A program made the translations under genes and the position numbers. The notes below the pieces were generated by a model. The model was not told the DNA's origin. It ran no database searches and saw nothing but the letters and a program-made list of their open reading frames with translations. Below, in pieces: positions 17,777 through 25,004 of a DNA stretch of 64,000 bases. The stretch lies in NCBI GenBank assembly GCA_934320655.1, contig CAKRFN010000001.1, positions 124,001 to 188,000 of the forward strand. Reading direction: 5' to 3'. Origin of the DNA: an uncultured Eubacterium sp. (GTDB lineage: Bacteria; Bacillota; Clostridia; Lachnospirales; Lachnospiraceae). Within the stretch, counting starts at the first letter, position 1, and each line of letters starts with the position of its first letter.

Positions 17777-18283
17777 ATTAGCGAATTAATGATTAACGAA
17801 CAGATTAGAGATAAAGAGGTTCGTGTGATTGGAGAGAACGGAGATCAGTTAGGAGTTATGCCGATCAAAGAGGCGATGCGGCTGGCAGATGAAGCAGAGC
17901 TTGATCTGGTAAAGATCGCGCCCACGGCAAAGCCGCCTGTATGCAAGATCGTAGATTACGGTAAGTATCGTTATGAGCTTGCACGTAAGGAAAAGGATGC
18001 GAGAAAGAAGCAGAAGACGGTGGAACTGAAGGAAGTACGTCTTTCTCCGAATATTGATTCCAATGATCTGAATACAAAGATCAATGCTGCCAGAAAGTTT
18101 ATCGGAAAAGGAAATAAGGTGAAGATCACACTTCGCTTCCGAGGCAGAGAGATGGCACATATGCAGCAGAGCCGTCATATTTTGGACGACATTGCGGAGC
18201 AACTGGCTGATATCGCAGTTGTAGAAAAAGCGCCGAAGCAGGAGGGCAGAAGCCTTGCAATGGTGCTTGGAGAGAAAAAATAA
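17777..18283 (+). CDS. infC: Translation initiation factor IF-3, AUU start codon
   Basis: Binds the 30S subunit, prevents 50S joining and checks the start codon. 168 residues from the ATT codon at 17777; INEQIRDKEVRVI begins the N-domain and the C-domain has the conserved KEVRLSPNID and MAHMQQSR regions. GGAGGT at 17763-17768 lies 8 nt before ATT 17777 but 20 nt before the first in-frame ATG (17789), and no in-frame ATG/GTG/TTG is better placed. AUU starts are a known autoregulatory device of infC genes in other bacteria. Confidence 0.93.
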   Translation: MSELMINEQIRDKEVRVIGENGDQLGVMPIKEAMRLADEAELDLVKIAPTAKPPVCKIVDYGKYRYELARKEKDARKKQKTVELKEVRLSPNIDSNDLNTKINAARKFIGKGNKVKITLRFRGREMAHMQQSRHILDDIAEQLADIAVVEKAPKQEGRSLAMVLGEKK

Positions 18284-18310
18284 GAAGAACATTTAAAGGA
18301 GGAATTTATT

Positions 18311-18508
18311 ATGCCTAAGATCAAAACAAAAAGAGCTGCTGCAAAGCGCTTTACAAAAACCGGTAGCGGAAACTTGAAGAGAAATAAAGCCTACAAGAGC
18401 CATATCTTAACCAAGAAATCTACAAAGCGTAAGAGAAATTTAAGACAGGCTGCAATGACAGATGCAACAAATGTAAAGACAATGAAGAAGATCTTACCTT
18501 ATCTGTAA
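18311..18508 (+). CDS. rpmI: Large-subunit ribosomal protein bL35
   Basis: 65-residue very basic protein, MPKIKTKRAAAKRFTKTGSG at the start and a TMKKILPYL end, both typical of bL35. AAAGGAGGA ribosome-binding site. It lies between infC and rplT in the universal order, with short gaps (27 and 25 nt). Confidence 0.97.
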   Translation: MPKIKTKRAAAKRFTKTGSGNLKRNKAYKSHILTKKSTKRKRNLRQAAMTDATNVKTMKKILPYL

Positions 18509-18533
18509 GAGTTTGTGAAGGAGGAAATAAGAA

Positions 18534-18890
18534 ATGGCAAGAGTTAAAGGTGGTTTAAACGCTAGAAAGAAACATAATCGTACCTTAAAGTTAGCTAAGG
18601 GATACAGAGGAGCACGTTCTAAGCAGTATCGTATCGCAAAGCAGTCAGTGATGAGAGCGCTGACCAGCTCATACGCAGGACGTAAGCAGAAGAAGAGACA
18701 GTTCCGTCAGTTATGGATCGCTCGTATCAACGCTGCAGCACGTATGAACGGTTTATCATACAGCAGAATGATGCACGGCTTAAAGTTAGCAGGTGTTGAC
18801 ATGAACCGCAAGATGTTAGCAGAGCTGGCTGTAAACGATGCAGAGGGATTTGCAGCATTAGCAGAGGTAGCTAAGGCAAAGTTAGCTTAA
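18534..18890 (+). CDS. rplT: Large-subunit ribosomal protein bL20
   Basis: 118 residues, the usual length. N-terminal long basic helix (MARVKGGLNARKKHNRTLKL) and globular C-domain with WIARINAAARMNGLSYS. An early 23S rRNA assembly protein; in Firmicutes it also represses its own operon through the leader. The strong ribosome-binding site is GAAGGAGG. The operon ends here at a hairpin shared with the convergent AraC gene. Confidence 0.97.
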   Translation: MARVKGGLNARKKHNRTLKLAKGYRGARSKQYRIAKQSVMRALTSSYAGRKQKKRQFRQLWIARINAAARMNGLSYSRMMHGLKLAGVDMNRKMLAELAVNDAEGFAALAEVAKAKLA

Positions 18891-18921
18891 TCGCTGAATT
18901 GTGATTGATATAAAATAAAAG

Positions 18922-18961
18922 AAGGTGTCAGATATCAGTTTCGATATCCGACACCTTTTTG
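18922..18961. terminator. Bidirectional terminator, rplT / AraC gene
   Basis: Stem AAGGTGTC (18922-18929), one mismatch, GATATC, loop, GATATC, then GACACCTT (18950-18957) and a T run; A-rich sequence on the other side gives a T run on the minus strand too. Confidence 0.8.
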
Positions 18962-19003
18962 CTTGCAGGAACATTTGTCCGGCGAAAGAAACGTCTGTCG
19001 CGG

Positions 19004-19858
19004 TCATGGTGTCTGGGCGCGGGCGTCCGTCCGGTATTTTTTCGGAGAGATCCCTTTGATTTTATGGAATGCTTTGGAAAAATAGAGGTTATTTTCAAAG
19101 CCGACGGAATTGGCGATCGCTGTGACCGACAGATCCGTCTGTTTGAGCAGCGCACACGCCTGCCGGATGCGGAAATCAGTCAGATATTCTTTGGGCGAAC
19201 ACTGCAATACCTTTTCAAAGGAGCGGAACAGGTGGCTGCGGCTCAGACCGACGTATGCCGCCACATCCTCTACCGTGATCGGATAGGAATAATTGGCGCT
19301 GATGTAGGAGGTCGCCTTTTGCACATAGCCGTCGTAGGAGGTCTGCGGCGGTTTTTTCGTGGCTCCCTGCATGAACAATGCGAGTGCCGTATACAGACGT
19401 CCGGTCATCTCGACCGCCTGCTCAAATTCATTGCCGCGCACCTCGTAGATGCACATTAACTGGTGCCGGATCTGCTCCCCAAAGGGCGTGTCAGTGATGT
19501 AGGGGTGTTCCTTTGTGAAATCGGTGGCGTTTAAAATCGAGAGCGCATCGCTGCCGTTAAACCCGACCCATGCGTATTCCCACGGATCATCGACATCCGC
19601 ATAGTAGGTGATCTCCTGATTCGGATAAACCAAAAAAGCATCGCCGGCATGCAGCTCGTAGCTTTTTTTATTCTGTTCATAGTGTCCGCAGCCGGAAATC
19701 ACATAGTGGATCAGGTAGTGGTCGCGCACACCGGGTCCCCATTGGTAGAGCGCGTCGCATTTCTGGTATCCGACATTGTAGACCGATAGCGAAACGAGTT
19801 CTTTTTTTGTCGCTTTGTAGGAATTTTTATAGTTCATGGATGCGGCTTGTGTATGCAT
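19004..19858 (-). CDS. AraC-family transcriptional regulator with cupin-like sensor domain
   Basis: 284 residues. The N-terminal half is an AraC ligand-binding cupin (HYVISGCGHYEQNKKSYELHAGDAFLVYPNQ), the C-terminal half the double helix-turn-helix (ITVEDVAAYVGLSRSHLFRSF then VTAIANSVGFENNLYFSKAFHKIKGISPKKYR). Start ATG 19858 has AAAGGAG 8 nt upstream on this strand; the frame runs open to 19966 without a better site. It is divergent from galE with a 187-nt gap, so control of galE or of sugar genes elsewhere is possible but unproven. Confidence 0.87.
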   Translation of the reverse strand: MHTQAASMNYKNSYKATKKELVSLSVYNVGYQKCDALYQWGPGVRDHYLIHYVISGCGHYEQNKKSYELHAGDAFLVYPNQEITYYADVDDPWEYAWVGFNGSDALSILNATDFTKEHPYITDTPFGEQIRHQLMCIYEVRGNEFEQAVEMTGRLYTALALFMQGATKKPPQTSYDGYVQKATSYISANYSYPITVEDVAAYVGLSRSHLFRSFEKVLQCSPKEYLTDFRIRQACALLKQTDLSVTAIANSVGFENNLYFSKAFHKIKGISPKKYRTDARAQTP

Positions 19859-20045
19859 GGCGGCTGCTCCTTTCCCGTGTCCGTATGGAAATACACATAA
19901 ATCGCGGATTGCGGTTGTGTTACTGATATTATAACTGCTAAAGCAACATTTTTCCATGTTCCTCATACATTTTTTTCTGGATTTTTCTGCAAAAAGAGTT
20001 AGACTAATAGTAAAGATTGATCAAAGAAGAAAGGCGGTAGGGAGC

Positions 20046-21062
20046 ATGGCAATTTTAGTGACAGGTGGCGCAGGATATATCGGCAGTCATACATGTGTGG
20101 AGCTGTTGGACGCAGGCTATGAGGTCGTCGTATTCGACAACCTCTCAAATGCGAGTGAAAAATCATTAGAGCGCGTGGAGGCGCTGACTGGGAAAAAGGT
20201 CACCTTCTATAAAGGAGATATTTTAGACCGGGAGAGATTAAACGAAGTCTTTGCAAAAGAGTCGATCGACAGTTGTATTCATTTTGCGGGACTGAAAGCG
20301 GTCGGTGAGTCTGTGGCAAAGCCGTGGGAATATTATGAGAATAATATTGCAGGTACATTGACACTTGTGGATGTCATGAGACGTAACGGCTGCAAAAACA
20401 TCATTTTTTCTTCTTCCGCGACTGTATACGGAGATCCGGCAGAAATTCCGATCACGGAGAACTGCCCGAAGGGACAGTGTACGAATCCGTATGGCTGGAC
20501 AAAATCGATGTTAGAGCAGATCCTGACGGATATCCAGAAAGCAGATCCTGAGTGGAACGTGATCCTGCTTCGTTACTTTAACCCGATCGGAGCGCATCCG
20601 AGCGGAACGATGGGAGAGAACCCGAACGGTATCCCCAACAACCTGATGCCGTATATTACACAGGTTGCAGTCGGCAAGCTCGAGCAGCTCGGTGTATTCG
20701 GCAATGACTATGACACACCGGACGGAACCGGCGTGCGTGATTACATCCATGTCGTAGATCTGGCACGCGGACATGTGAAGGCATTGAAAAAGATCGAGGA
20801 GAAGGCGGGACTCAGCATTTACAACCTCGGCACCGGACACGGCTACAGCGTGCTGGATATCGTGAAGAACTTCGAGGCAGCAAATGATATCAAGATTCCT
20901 TATGTGATCAAGGATCGCAGACCCGGAGACATCGCGACCTGCTATTGTGATCCGTCCAAGGCAAAGCGTGAGCTCGGCTGGGAGGCAGAGTACGGTATCC
21001 GCGAGATGTGTGCGGATTCATGGAGATGGCAGAAGAACAATCCGAACGGCTATGAATCATAA
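20046..21062 (+). CDS. galE: UDP-glucose 4-epimerase
   Basis: NAD-dependent interconversion of UDP-glucose and UDP-galactose, serving the Leloir pathway and cell-surface sugars. 338 residues. Rossmann VTGGAGYIGSH at the N-terminus, SSSATVYG with catalytic Ser/Thr, and the YxxxK motif in NPYGWTKSM near residue 148-153. Start ATG 20046 is the family start; upstream frame to 19956 is non-homologous. No other Leloir gene adjoins it; the only galactokinase in the window (42059) is broken. Confidence 0.95.
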   Translation: MAILVTGGAGYIGSHTCVELLDAGYEVVVFDNLSNASEKSLERVEALTGKKVTFYKGDILDRERLNEVFAKESIDSCIHFAGLKAVGESVAKPWEYYENNIAGTLTLVDVMRRNGCKNIIFSSSATVYGDPAEIPITENCPKGQCTNPYGWTKSMLEQILTDIQKADPEWNVILLRYFNPIGAHPSGTMGENPNGIPNNLMPYITQVAVGKLEQLGVFGNDYDTPDGTGVRDYIHVVDLARGHVKALKKIEEKAGLSIYNLGTGHGYSVLDIVKNFEAANDIKIPYVIKDRRPGDIATCYCDPSKAKRELGWEAEYGIREMCADSWRWQKNNPNGYES

Positions 21063-21107
21063 ATTGTTGCTTTTTTCAGAAAAATAAAAAAATTCCCAAA
21101 AAACCTA

Positions 21108-21136
21108 TTGACTTTTACCGGATCGTCTGGTAGTAT
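21108..21136 (+). promoter_or_regulatory. Promoter of tRNA-Glu copy 1
   Basis: TTGACT (21108-21113), 17-nt spacer, TAGTAT (21131-21136). The predicted start falls at about 21143, directly at the tRNA 5' end. The overlapping perfect TATAAT at 21134 would be 20 nt from the -35. Confidence 0.55.
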
Positions 21137-21143
21137 AATAGAC

Positions 21144-21215
21144 GGTTCGTTGGTCAAGCGGTTAAGACGCCGCCCTCTCACGGCGGAAACACGGGTTCGA
21201 TTCCCGTACGGACTG
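21144..21215 (+). tRNA. tRNA-Glu (anticodon CUC), copy 1
   Basis: 72-nt cloverleaf. Acceptor 5' GGTTCGT pairs with 3' ACGGACT (G1-U72 and U4-G69 wobbles), anticodon stem CCGCC/GGCGG closes a 7-nt loop CTCTCAC with anticodon CTC, T arm ACGGG-TTCGATT-CCCGT, discriminator G. CCA is not encoded (next bases CTA). Identical to the copy at 22335. Confidence 0.95.
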
Positions 21216-21216
21216 C

Positions 21217-21247
21217 TAAAGGATTTCTTGAAAAAGAAATCCTTTTT
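21217..21247 (+). terminator. Terminator of tRNA-Glu copy 1
   Basis: AAAGGATTTCTT pairs with AAGAAATCCTTT across a short A/G-rich loop, followed by T tract ending near 21247. Confidence 0.8.
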
Positions 21248-21266
21248 TGCGTAATGTGAAATATTC

Positions 21267-21295
21267 TTGACGCGGATTCTGTGTAGACGCATAAT
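21267..21295 (+). promoter_or_regulatory. Promoter of the cysK-like gene
   Basis: TTGACG (21267-21272), 17-nt spacer, CATAAT (21290-21295), 45 nt before the ATG. Confidence 0.6.
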
Positions 21296-21340
21296 TATTT
21301 AATATAGGGTATATCGGAAAACGTATAAGGGGGGATTCGA

Positions 21341-22270
21341 ATGGTATACAATAATATTCTGGAAGCAGTCGGTCATACACCGATGGTTAAACTGCAGCGC
21401 ATGGTCGATCCGGATTGTGCCGATATCTATGTAAAATTTGAGGGACTGAATGTGGGCGGCTCGATCAAGACACGCACAGCACTCAAGATGATTCAGGCGG
21501 CAGAGCGTGAGGGACTGATTAAAGAGGATACAATTATCGTAGAGCCGACGAGTGGCAATCAGGGGATTGGCCTCGCGCTGGTCGGTGCAGTACGCGGTTA
21601 CCGGACGGTGATTATTATGCCGGATTCTGTCAGCGAGGAGCGCAGAAAGCTGATCCGTCATTATGGGGCAGATGTGAAGCTGATCCATGATGCAGGGGAT
21701 ATTGGCGCATGTATCGATGAATGTCTGCAGACGGCGCTGCGGATGCAGGAAAAAGATCCGCGGGTATTTGTACCGCAGCAGTTCGCCAACATCAATAATG
21801 TAAAGGCACACAAAAACCATACGGCGCTTGAGATCATGGAGCAGGTCGCAGGGCAGATCGACGGATTCTGTTCCGGCATTGGAACCGGCGGCACGATCAC
21901 AGGCATCGGAGAAGTGTTAAAGGCGCAGTATCCGGATGTTGAGATCTGGGCAGTGGAGCCGGAAAATGCGGCAATTCTTGCAGGCGGCACGATTGGGACA
22001 CATTTGCAGATGGGTATCGGTGACGGCATCATTCCGGATATCCTGAATCAGGATATCTATGATAATATCTATGTAATCTCGGACGGTGAGGCACTGGAGA
22101 CGGCAAAGCGCCTTGCAAGGGAAGAGGGACTGATGTGTGGCATCTCCAGCGGAACGAATGTTGCGGCTGCATTGAAACTTGCGAAAAAGCTCGGACGCGG
22201 AAAGACGGTCGTGACGGTATTACCCGATACGGCAGAACGCTATTTTTCCACACCGTTATTTGAAGAATAG
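21341..22270 (+). CDS. cysK: PLP-dependent cysteine synthase family protein
   Basis: Fold-type II PLP enzyme expected to make cysteine from O-acetylserine and sulfide. 309 residues. PLP lysine K43 lies in GGSIKTRTA, the substrate-binding loop is TSGNQG (70-75), the phosphate loop is GTGGTITG, and the C-terminal cofactor serine is in GISSGTN. These differ from the classical SVKDR, TSGNTG and SSGAA wording, and the usual ISGG / IQGIGAGFIP stretch is replaced by LAGG / GIGDGIIPDIL. It is therefore a divergent subgroup, and another beta-replacement substrate is possible. Own promoter and GGGGGG ribosome-binding site; it is flanked by duplicate tRNA-Glu genes. Confidence 0.85.
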   Translation: MVYNNILEAVGHTPMVKLQRMVDPDCADIYVKFEGLNVGGSIKTRTALKMIQAAEREGLIKEDTIIVEPTSGNQGIGLALVGAVRGYRTVIIMPDSVSEERRKLIRHYGADVKLIHDAGDIGACIDECLQTALRMQEKDPRVFVPQQFANINNVKAHKNHTALEIMEQVAGQIDGFCSGIGTGGTITGIGEVLKAQYPDVEIWAVEPENAAILAGGTIGTHLQMGIGDGIIPDILNQDIYDNIYVISDGEALETAKRLAREEGLMCGISSGTNVAAALKLAKKLGRGKTVVTVLPDTAERYFSTPLFEE

Positions 22271-22298
22271 AAATAAAAAGAAAAATTGTAAAAAGTGC

Positions 22299-22327
22299 TT
22301 GACAGATAACGACCCTTTTGTTATTAT
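22299..22327 (+). promoter_or_regulatory. Promoter of tRNA-Glu copy 2
   Basis: TTGACA (22299-22304), 17-nt spacer, TATTAT (22322-22327); the same geometry relative to the tRNA as copy 1, with an overlapping TATAAT at 22325. Confidence 0.6.
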
Positions 22328-22334
22328 AATAAAC

Positions 22335-22406
22335 GGTTCGTTGGTCAAGCGGTTAAGACGCCGCCCTCTCACGGCGGAAACACGGGTTCGATTCCCGTAC
22401 GGACTG
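22335..22406 (+). tRNA. tRNA-Glu (anticodon CUC), copy 2
   Basis: Identical over all 72 nt to the copy at 21144, including the G1-U72 pair and the unencoded CCA. It has its own promoter and terminator. Confidence 0.95.
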
Positions 22407-22407
22407 C

Positions 22408-22442
22408 TAAAGGAATTTCTCTTTTGAGAAGTTCCTTTTTTG
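22408..22442 (+). terminator. Terminator of tRNA-Glu copy 2
   Basis: AAAGGAAtTTCTC pairs with GAGAAgTTCCTTT around a TTTT loop, followed by a T tract. Confidence 0.8.
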
Positions 22443-22471
22443 CTTTTTATTGATGAAAACACAAAAATTCC

Positions 22472-22500
22472 TTGCATTTACAGCGTATAAGTGCTACACT
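22472..22500 (+). promoter_or_regulatory. Promoter of the rimP-nusA-infB operon
   Basis: TTGCAT (22472-22477), 17-nt spacer, TACACT (22495-22500). The leader of about 115 nt contains a 10-pair hairpin: TGAGAGTGGG (22528-22537) with CCCACTCTTA (22545-22554). No T tract follows, so it is not a terminator; it may be a processing or binding site. Confidence 0.6.
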
Positions 22501-22620
22501 GGCAATAGTTGAATATGTTACTAGTTGTGAGAGTGGGTTGAAAGCCCACTCTTATTTGTTGTAGAAATGGCTTTCTATGACAAGAACCAGGATTCTTTTA
22601 TAGAAGAGGAAGGTGAAACG

Positions 22621-23088
22621 ATGTCAAAAAGACAGGACTATGAGGCACAGACCGAACGTCTGCTGCTGCCGATTCTTGAGAAATACGGCTTTGAACTCTA
22701 CGATGTGGAATACGTTAAGGAGGGCAGCACGAACTATCTGAGGGCTTATATCGATAAGCCGGGGGGAATCGCAGTCAATGACTGTGAGGCGGTCGCAAGA
22801 GACATGAATCCGCTGCTGGATGAAAAGGATTACATTCCGGATTCGTATGTATTTGAGGTGAGTTCGCCGGGACTCGGCAGACCGTTAAAAAAAGATAAGC
22901 ATCTGGAAAAGAGTATCGGCGAGGAAGTAGAGATCCACACCTTCCGTCCGATCAACCATGAAAAACAGTTTTTCGGTTATTTAAAGCGTTTTGATGCAGA
23001 CAATATTGTCATTGAGGATGAAGACGAAACAGAACTTACTTTTGCCAGAACAGATATTGCCTTGATTCGTCTGGCACTTGATTTTTAG
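22621..23088 (+). CDS. rimP: Ribosome maturation factor RimP
   Basis: Needed for 30S subunit maturation. 155 residues with the N-terminal domain (LLLPILEKYGFELYDVEYVKEGSTNYLRAYID) and the conserved VSSPGLGRPLKK stretch leading to the SH3-like C-domain. Start ATG 22621 has GGAAGGTG upstream; the frame is open from 22567 without homology. First gene of the operon, 15 nt before nusA. Confidence 0.95.
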   Translation: MSKRQDYEAQTERLLLPILEKYGFELYDVEYVKEGSTNYLRAYIDKPGGIAVNDCEAVARDMNPLLDEKDYIPDSYVFEVSSPGLGRPLKKDKHLEKSIGEEVEIHTFRPINHEKQFFGYLKRFDADNIVIEDEDETELTFARTDIALIRLALDF

Positions 23089-23103
23089 GAGGAAAAAGGA
23101 AAA

Positions 23104-24363
23104 ATGAAGAATGAATTATTAGAGGCACTCAACATTTTAGAGCAGGAGAAAAACATCAGCAAGGATACACTGATCGAGGCAATCGAGAATTCACTGGTGA
23201 CAGCCTGCAAAAACCACTTTGGAAAATCGGATAATATCCGGGTGGATATGGATCCTGAGACCTGCGAGTATCATGTATACCAGTTAAAGACTGTTGTGGA
23301 GGAAGTCACCGATCCGGTGATGGAGGTTAGTCTCGCAAAGGCAAAAATGATCGATTCCAAGTATGAGCTCGGTGATACGATCAATTTTGAGATCAAGTCA
23401 CAGGAGTTCGGACGTATCGCAACACAGAATGCCAAGAACGTGATTCTTCAGAAGATCCGTGAGGAGGAGCGCAAGGTATTATTCAGCGAGTATTACAGCA
23501 AAGAGAAGGATATCGTGACCGGTATCGTACAGCGCTATATCGGAAAAAATGTCAGCATCAATTTAGGAAAGGTCGATGCGATCCTGACCGAGAACGAACA
23601 GGTCAAAGGTGAGGTATTCCAGCCGACTGAGCGTATTAAATTATATGTGCTGGAAGTAAAGCTCACACCGAAGGGACCTAAGATCCTTGTGTCCAGAACA
23701 CATCCGGAGCTGGTGAAGCGCCTGTTTGAGTCTGAGGTGGCAGAGGTCAAGGACGGCATCGTAGAGATCAAGAGTATCGCAAGAGAGGCGGGCAGCCGTA
23801 CAAAGATCGCGGTATATTCCAACGATCCAGATGTCGATGCAGTCGGCGCATGTGTCGGTATGAACGGTGCCAGAGTCAACGCGATCGTCAACGAGCTGCG
23901 CGGCGAGAAGATCGATATTATCAACTGGAATGAAAATCCTGCAATGCTGATCGAAAATGCATTAAGTCCTGCAAAAGTCATCTCTGTTATTGCAGATGCA
24001 GAGGAAAAGAGTGCAAAAGTCGTAGTTCCCGATTATCAGCTTTCACTGGCGATCGGCAAGGAAGGACAGAACGCGCGTCTGGCAGCCAGACTGACCGGAT
24101 TCAAGATCGACATCAAATCCGAGACACAGGCACGTGAAGCCGGTGACTTTATGGATTATGAGAATGATTATGAAGACGAAGAATATTACGAGGATGAGGA
24201 ATACTACGACGAGAACGGCGAATATTACGAGGACGGCGAGTATGCGGATGAAGAATATGCCGACGAGGAATATGCGGACGACGGCTACGAAGACGGTGAG
24301 TATGTAGAAGAAGGCGATGCTGACGCTGAATATGCAGAAGGTGAATATGCCCACGAAGAATAA
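23104..24363 (+). CDS. nusA: Transcription termination/antitermination factor NusA with acidic Tyr-rich tail
   Basis: RNA polymerase elongation factor for pausing, termination and antitermination. N-terminal polymerase-binding domain (1-125), S1 (about 135-200), KH1 and KH2 (about 205-345) with SLAIGKEGQNARLAARLTG intact. Residues after about 350 form a 70-residue tail made almost only of Asp, Glu, Tyr, Ala and Gly in short repeats (DEEYYEDEEYY, EEYADEEYADD). Bacillus NusA stops near the KH2 domain, so this tail is an addition. The 3' end overlaps rnpM by 17 nt. Confidence 0.95.
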   Translation: MKNELLEALNILEQEKNISKDTLIEAIENSLVTACKNHFGKSDNIRVDMDPETCEYHVYQLKTVVEEVTDPVMEVSLAKAKMIDSKYELGDTINFEIKSQEFGRIATQNAKNVILQKIREEERKVLFSEYYSKEKDIVTGIVQRYIGKNVSINLGKVDAILTENEQVKGEVFQPTERIKLYVLEVKLTPKGPKILVSRTHPELVKRLFESEVAEVKDGIVEIKSIAREAGSRTKIAVYSNDPDVDAVGACVGMNGARVNAIVNELRGEKIDIINWNENPAMLIENALSPAKVISVIADAEEKSAKVVVPDYQLSLAIGKEGQNARLAARLTGFKIDIKSETQAREAGDFMDYENDYEDEEYYEDEEYYDENGEYYEDGEYADEEYADEEYADDGYEDGEYVEEGDADAEYAEGEYAHEE

Positions 24364-24619
24364 AAAGATTCCGATGAGGCAGTGCGTAGGCTGCGGGGCG
24401 ATGAATGAGAAACGGCTGATGTACCGAGTGATCAAAACGCAGGACGGTGAGCTGCTGTTAGATAAGACCGGACGCAAAAACGGCCGCGGTGCATATGTGT
24501 GCCCGAATACGGAATGTCTGCAACAGGCGATCCGCTCAAAGGGGCTGGAGCGTTCCTTTAAAATGCAGATACCGAGGGAAGTCTACGATGCTTTACAAAA
24601 GGAGATGGAAACGCAGTGA
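24347..24619 (+). CDS. rnpM: YlxR/RnpM family RNA-binding protein
   Basis: About 90 residues from ATG 24347, preceded by GAAGGTG within the nusA end. Contains the family signature MRQCVGCGAMNEKRLMYRVI, then GRGAYVCPNTECLQQAI. YlxR (RnpM) has been described as a modulator of RNase P in Bacillus. Overlaps nusA by 17 nt and joins the next gene at TGATG, so it is translationally coupled on both sides. Confidence 0.9.
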   Translation: MPTKNKKIPMRQCVGCGAMNEKRLMYRVIKTQDGELLLDKTGRKNGRGAYVCPNTECLQQAIRSKGLERSFKMQIPREVYDALQKEMETQ

Positions 24620-24984
24620 TGCAGGATCAGACGATAAAAACGAGACCGGACAGGGTGCTGTCCATGCTGGGAATTGCTGCAAAGGCAGGGAAAATCGTCA
24701 GTGGCGAGTTCGCGACAGAAAATGCGGTCAAGTCAGCAAACGCATATCTGGTAGTGATCGCGACGGATGCATCAGCAAATACTGCGAAGAAGTTTCGTGA
24801 TATGACCAGCTTTTACGAGGTGCCAATCATCGCATACGGTACCAAGGAGACGCTGGGAGGCTGTATCGGCAAGGATTACCGCTCGTCGCTCGCTGTGACG
24901 GATGAGAAACTGGCTGAGGCGGTGGAAAAAAAGTTGCAGGCCCGGACAGAGGCGTCAGACGCTGTCCGGACTGAGAGAATATGA
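24619..24984 (+). CDS. rplGA: L7Ae-family ribosomal protein (YlxQ/RplGA)
   Basis: 121 residues with the L7Ae/L30e/S12e fold: MLGIAAKAGKIVSGEFATENAVKSANAYLVVIATDASANTAKKF, then the VPIIAYGTKETLGGCIG strand-turn. These proteins bind kink-turn RNA. Start is ATG 24619, overlapping the rnpM stop, or the GTG immediately before (24616); AAAAGGAG lies 11-14 nt upstream, so the choice is open. Usual position between ylxR and infB. Confidence 0.9.
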   Translation: MQDQTIKTRPDRVLSMLGIAAKAGKIVSGEFATENAVKSANAYLVVIATDASANTAKKFRDMTSFYEVPIIAYGTKETLGGCIGKDYRSSLAVTDEKLAEAVEKKLQARTEASDAVRTERI

Positions 24985-25004
24985 TACACGGAGGTAGTTA
25001 GTTT

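Noticed and set aside
21134..21139. Perfect TATAAT as the -10 of the tRNA-Glu promoter
   Set aside because: It would be 20 nt from the -35 and start transcription inside the tRNA; TAGTAT three bases earlier gives a 17-nt spacer. The same holds for the second copy.
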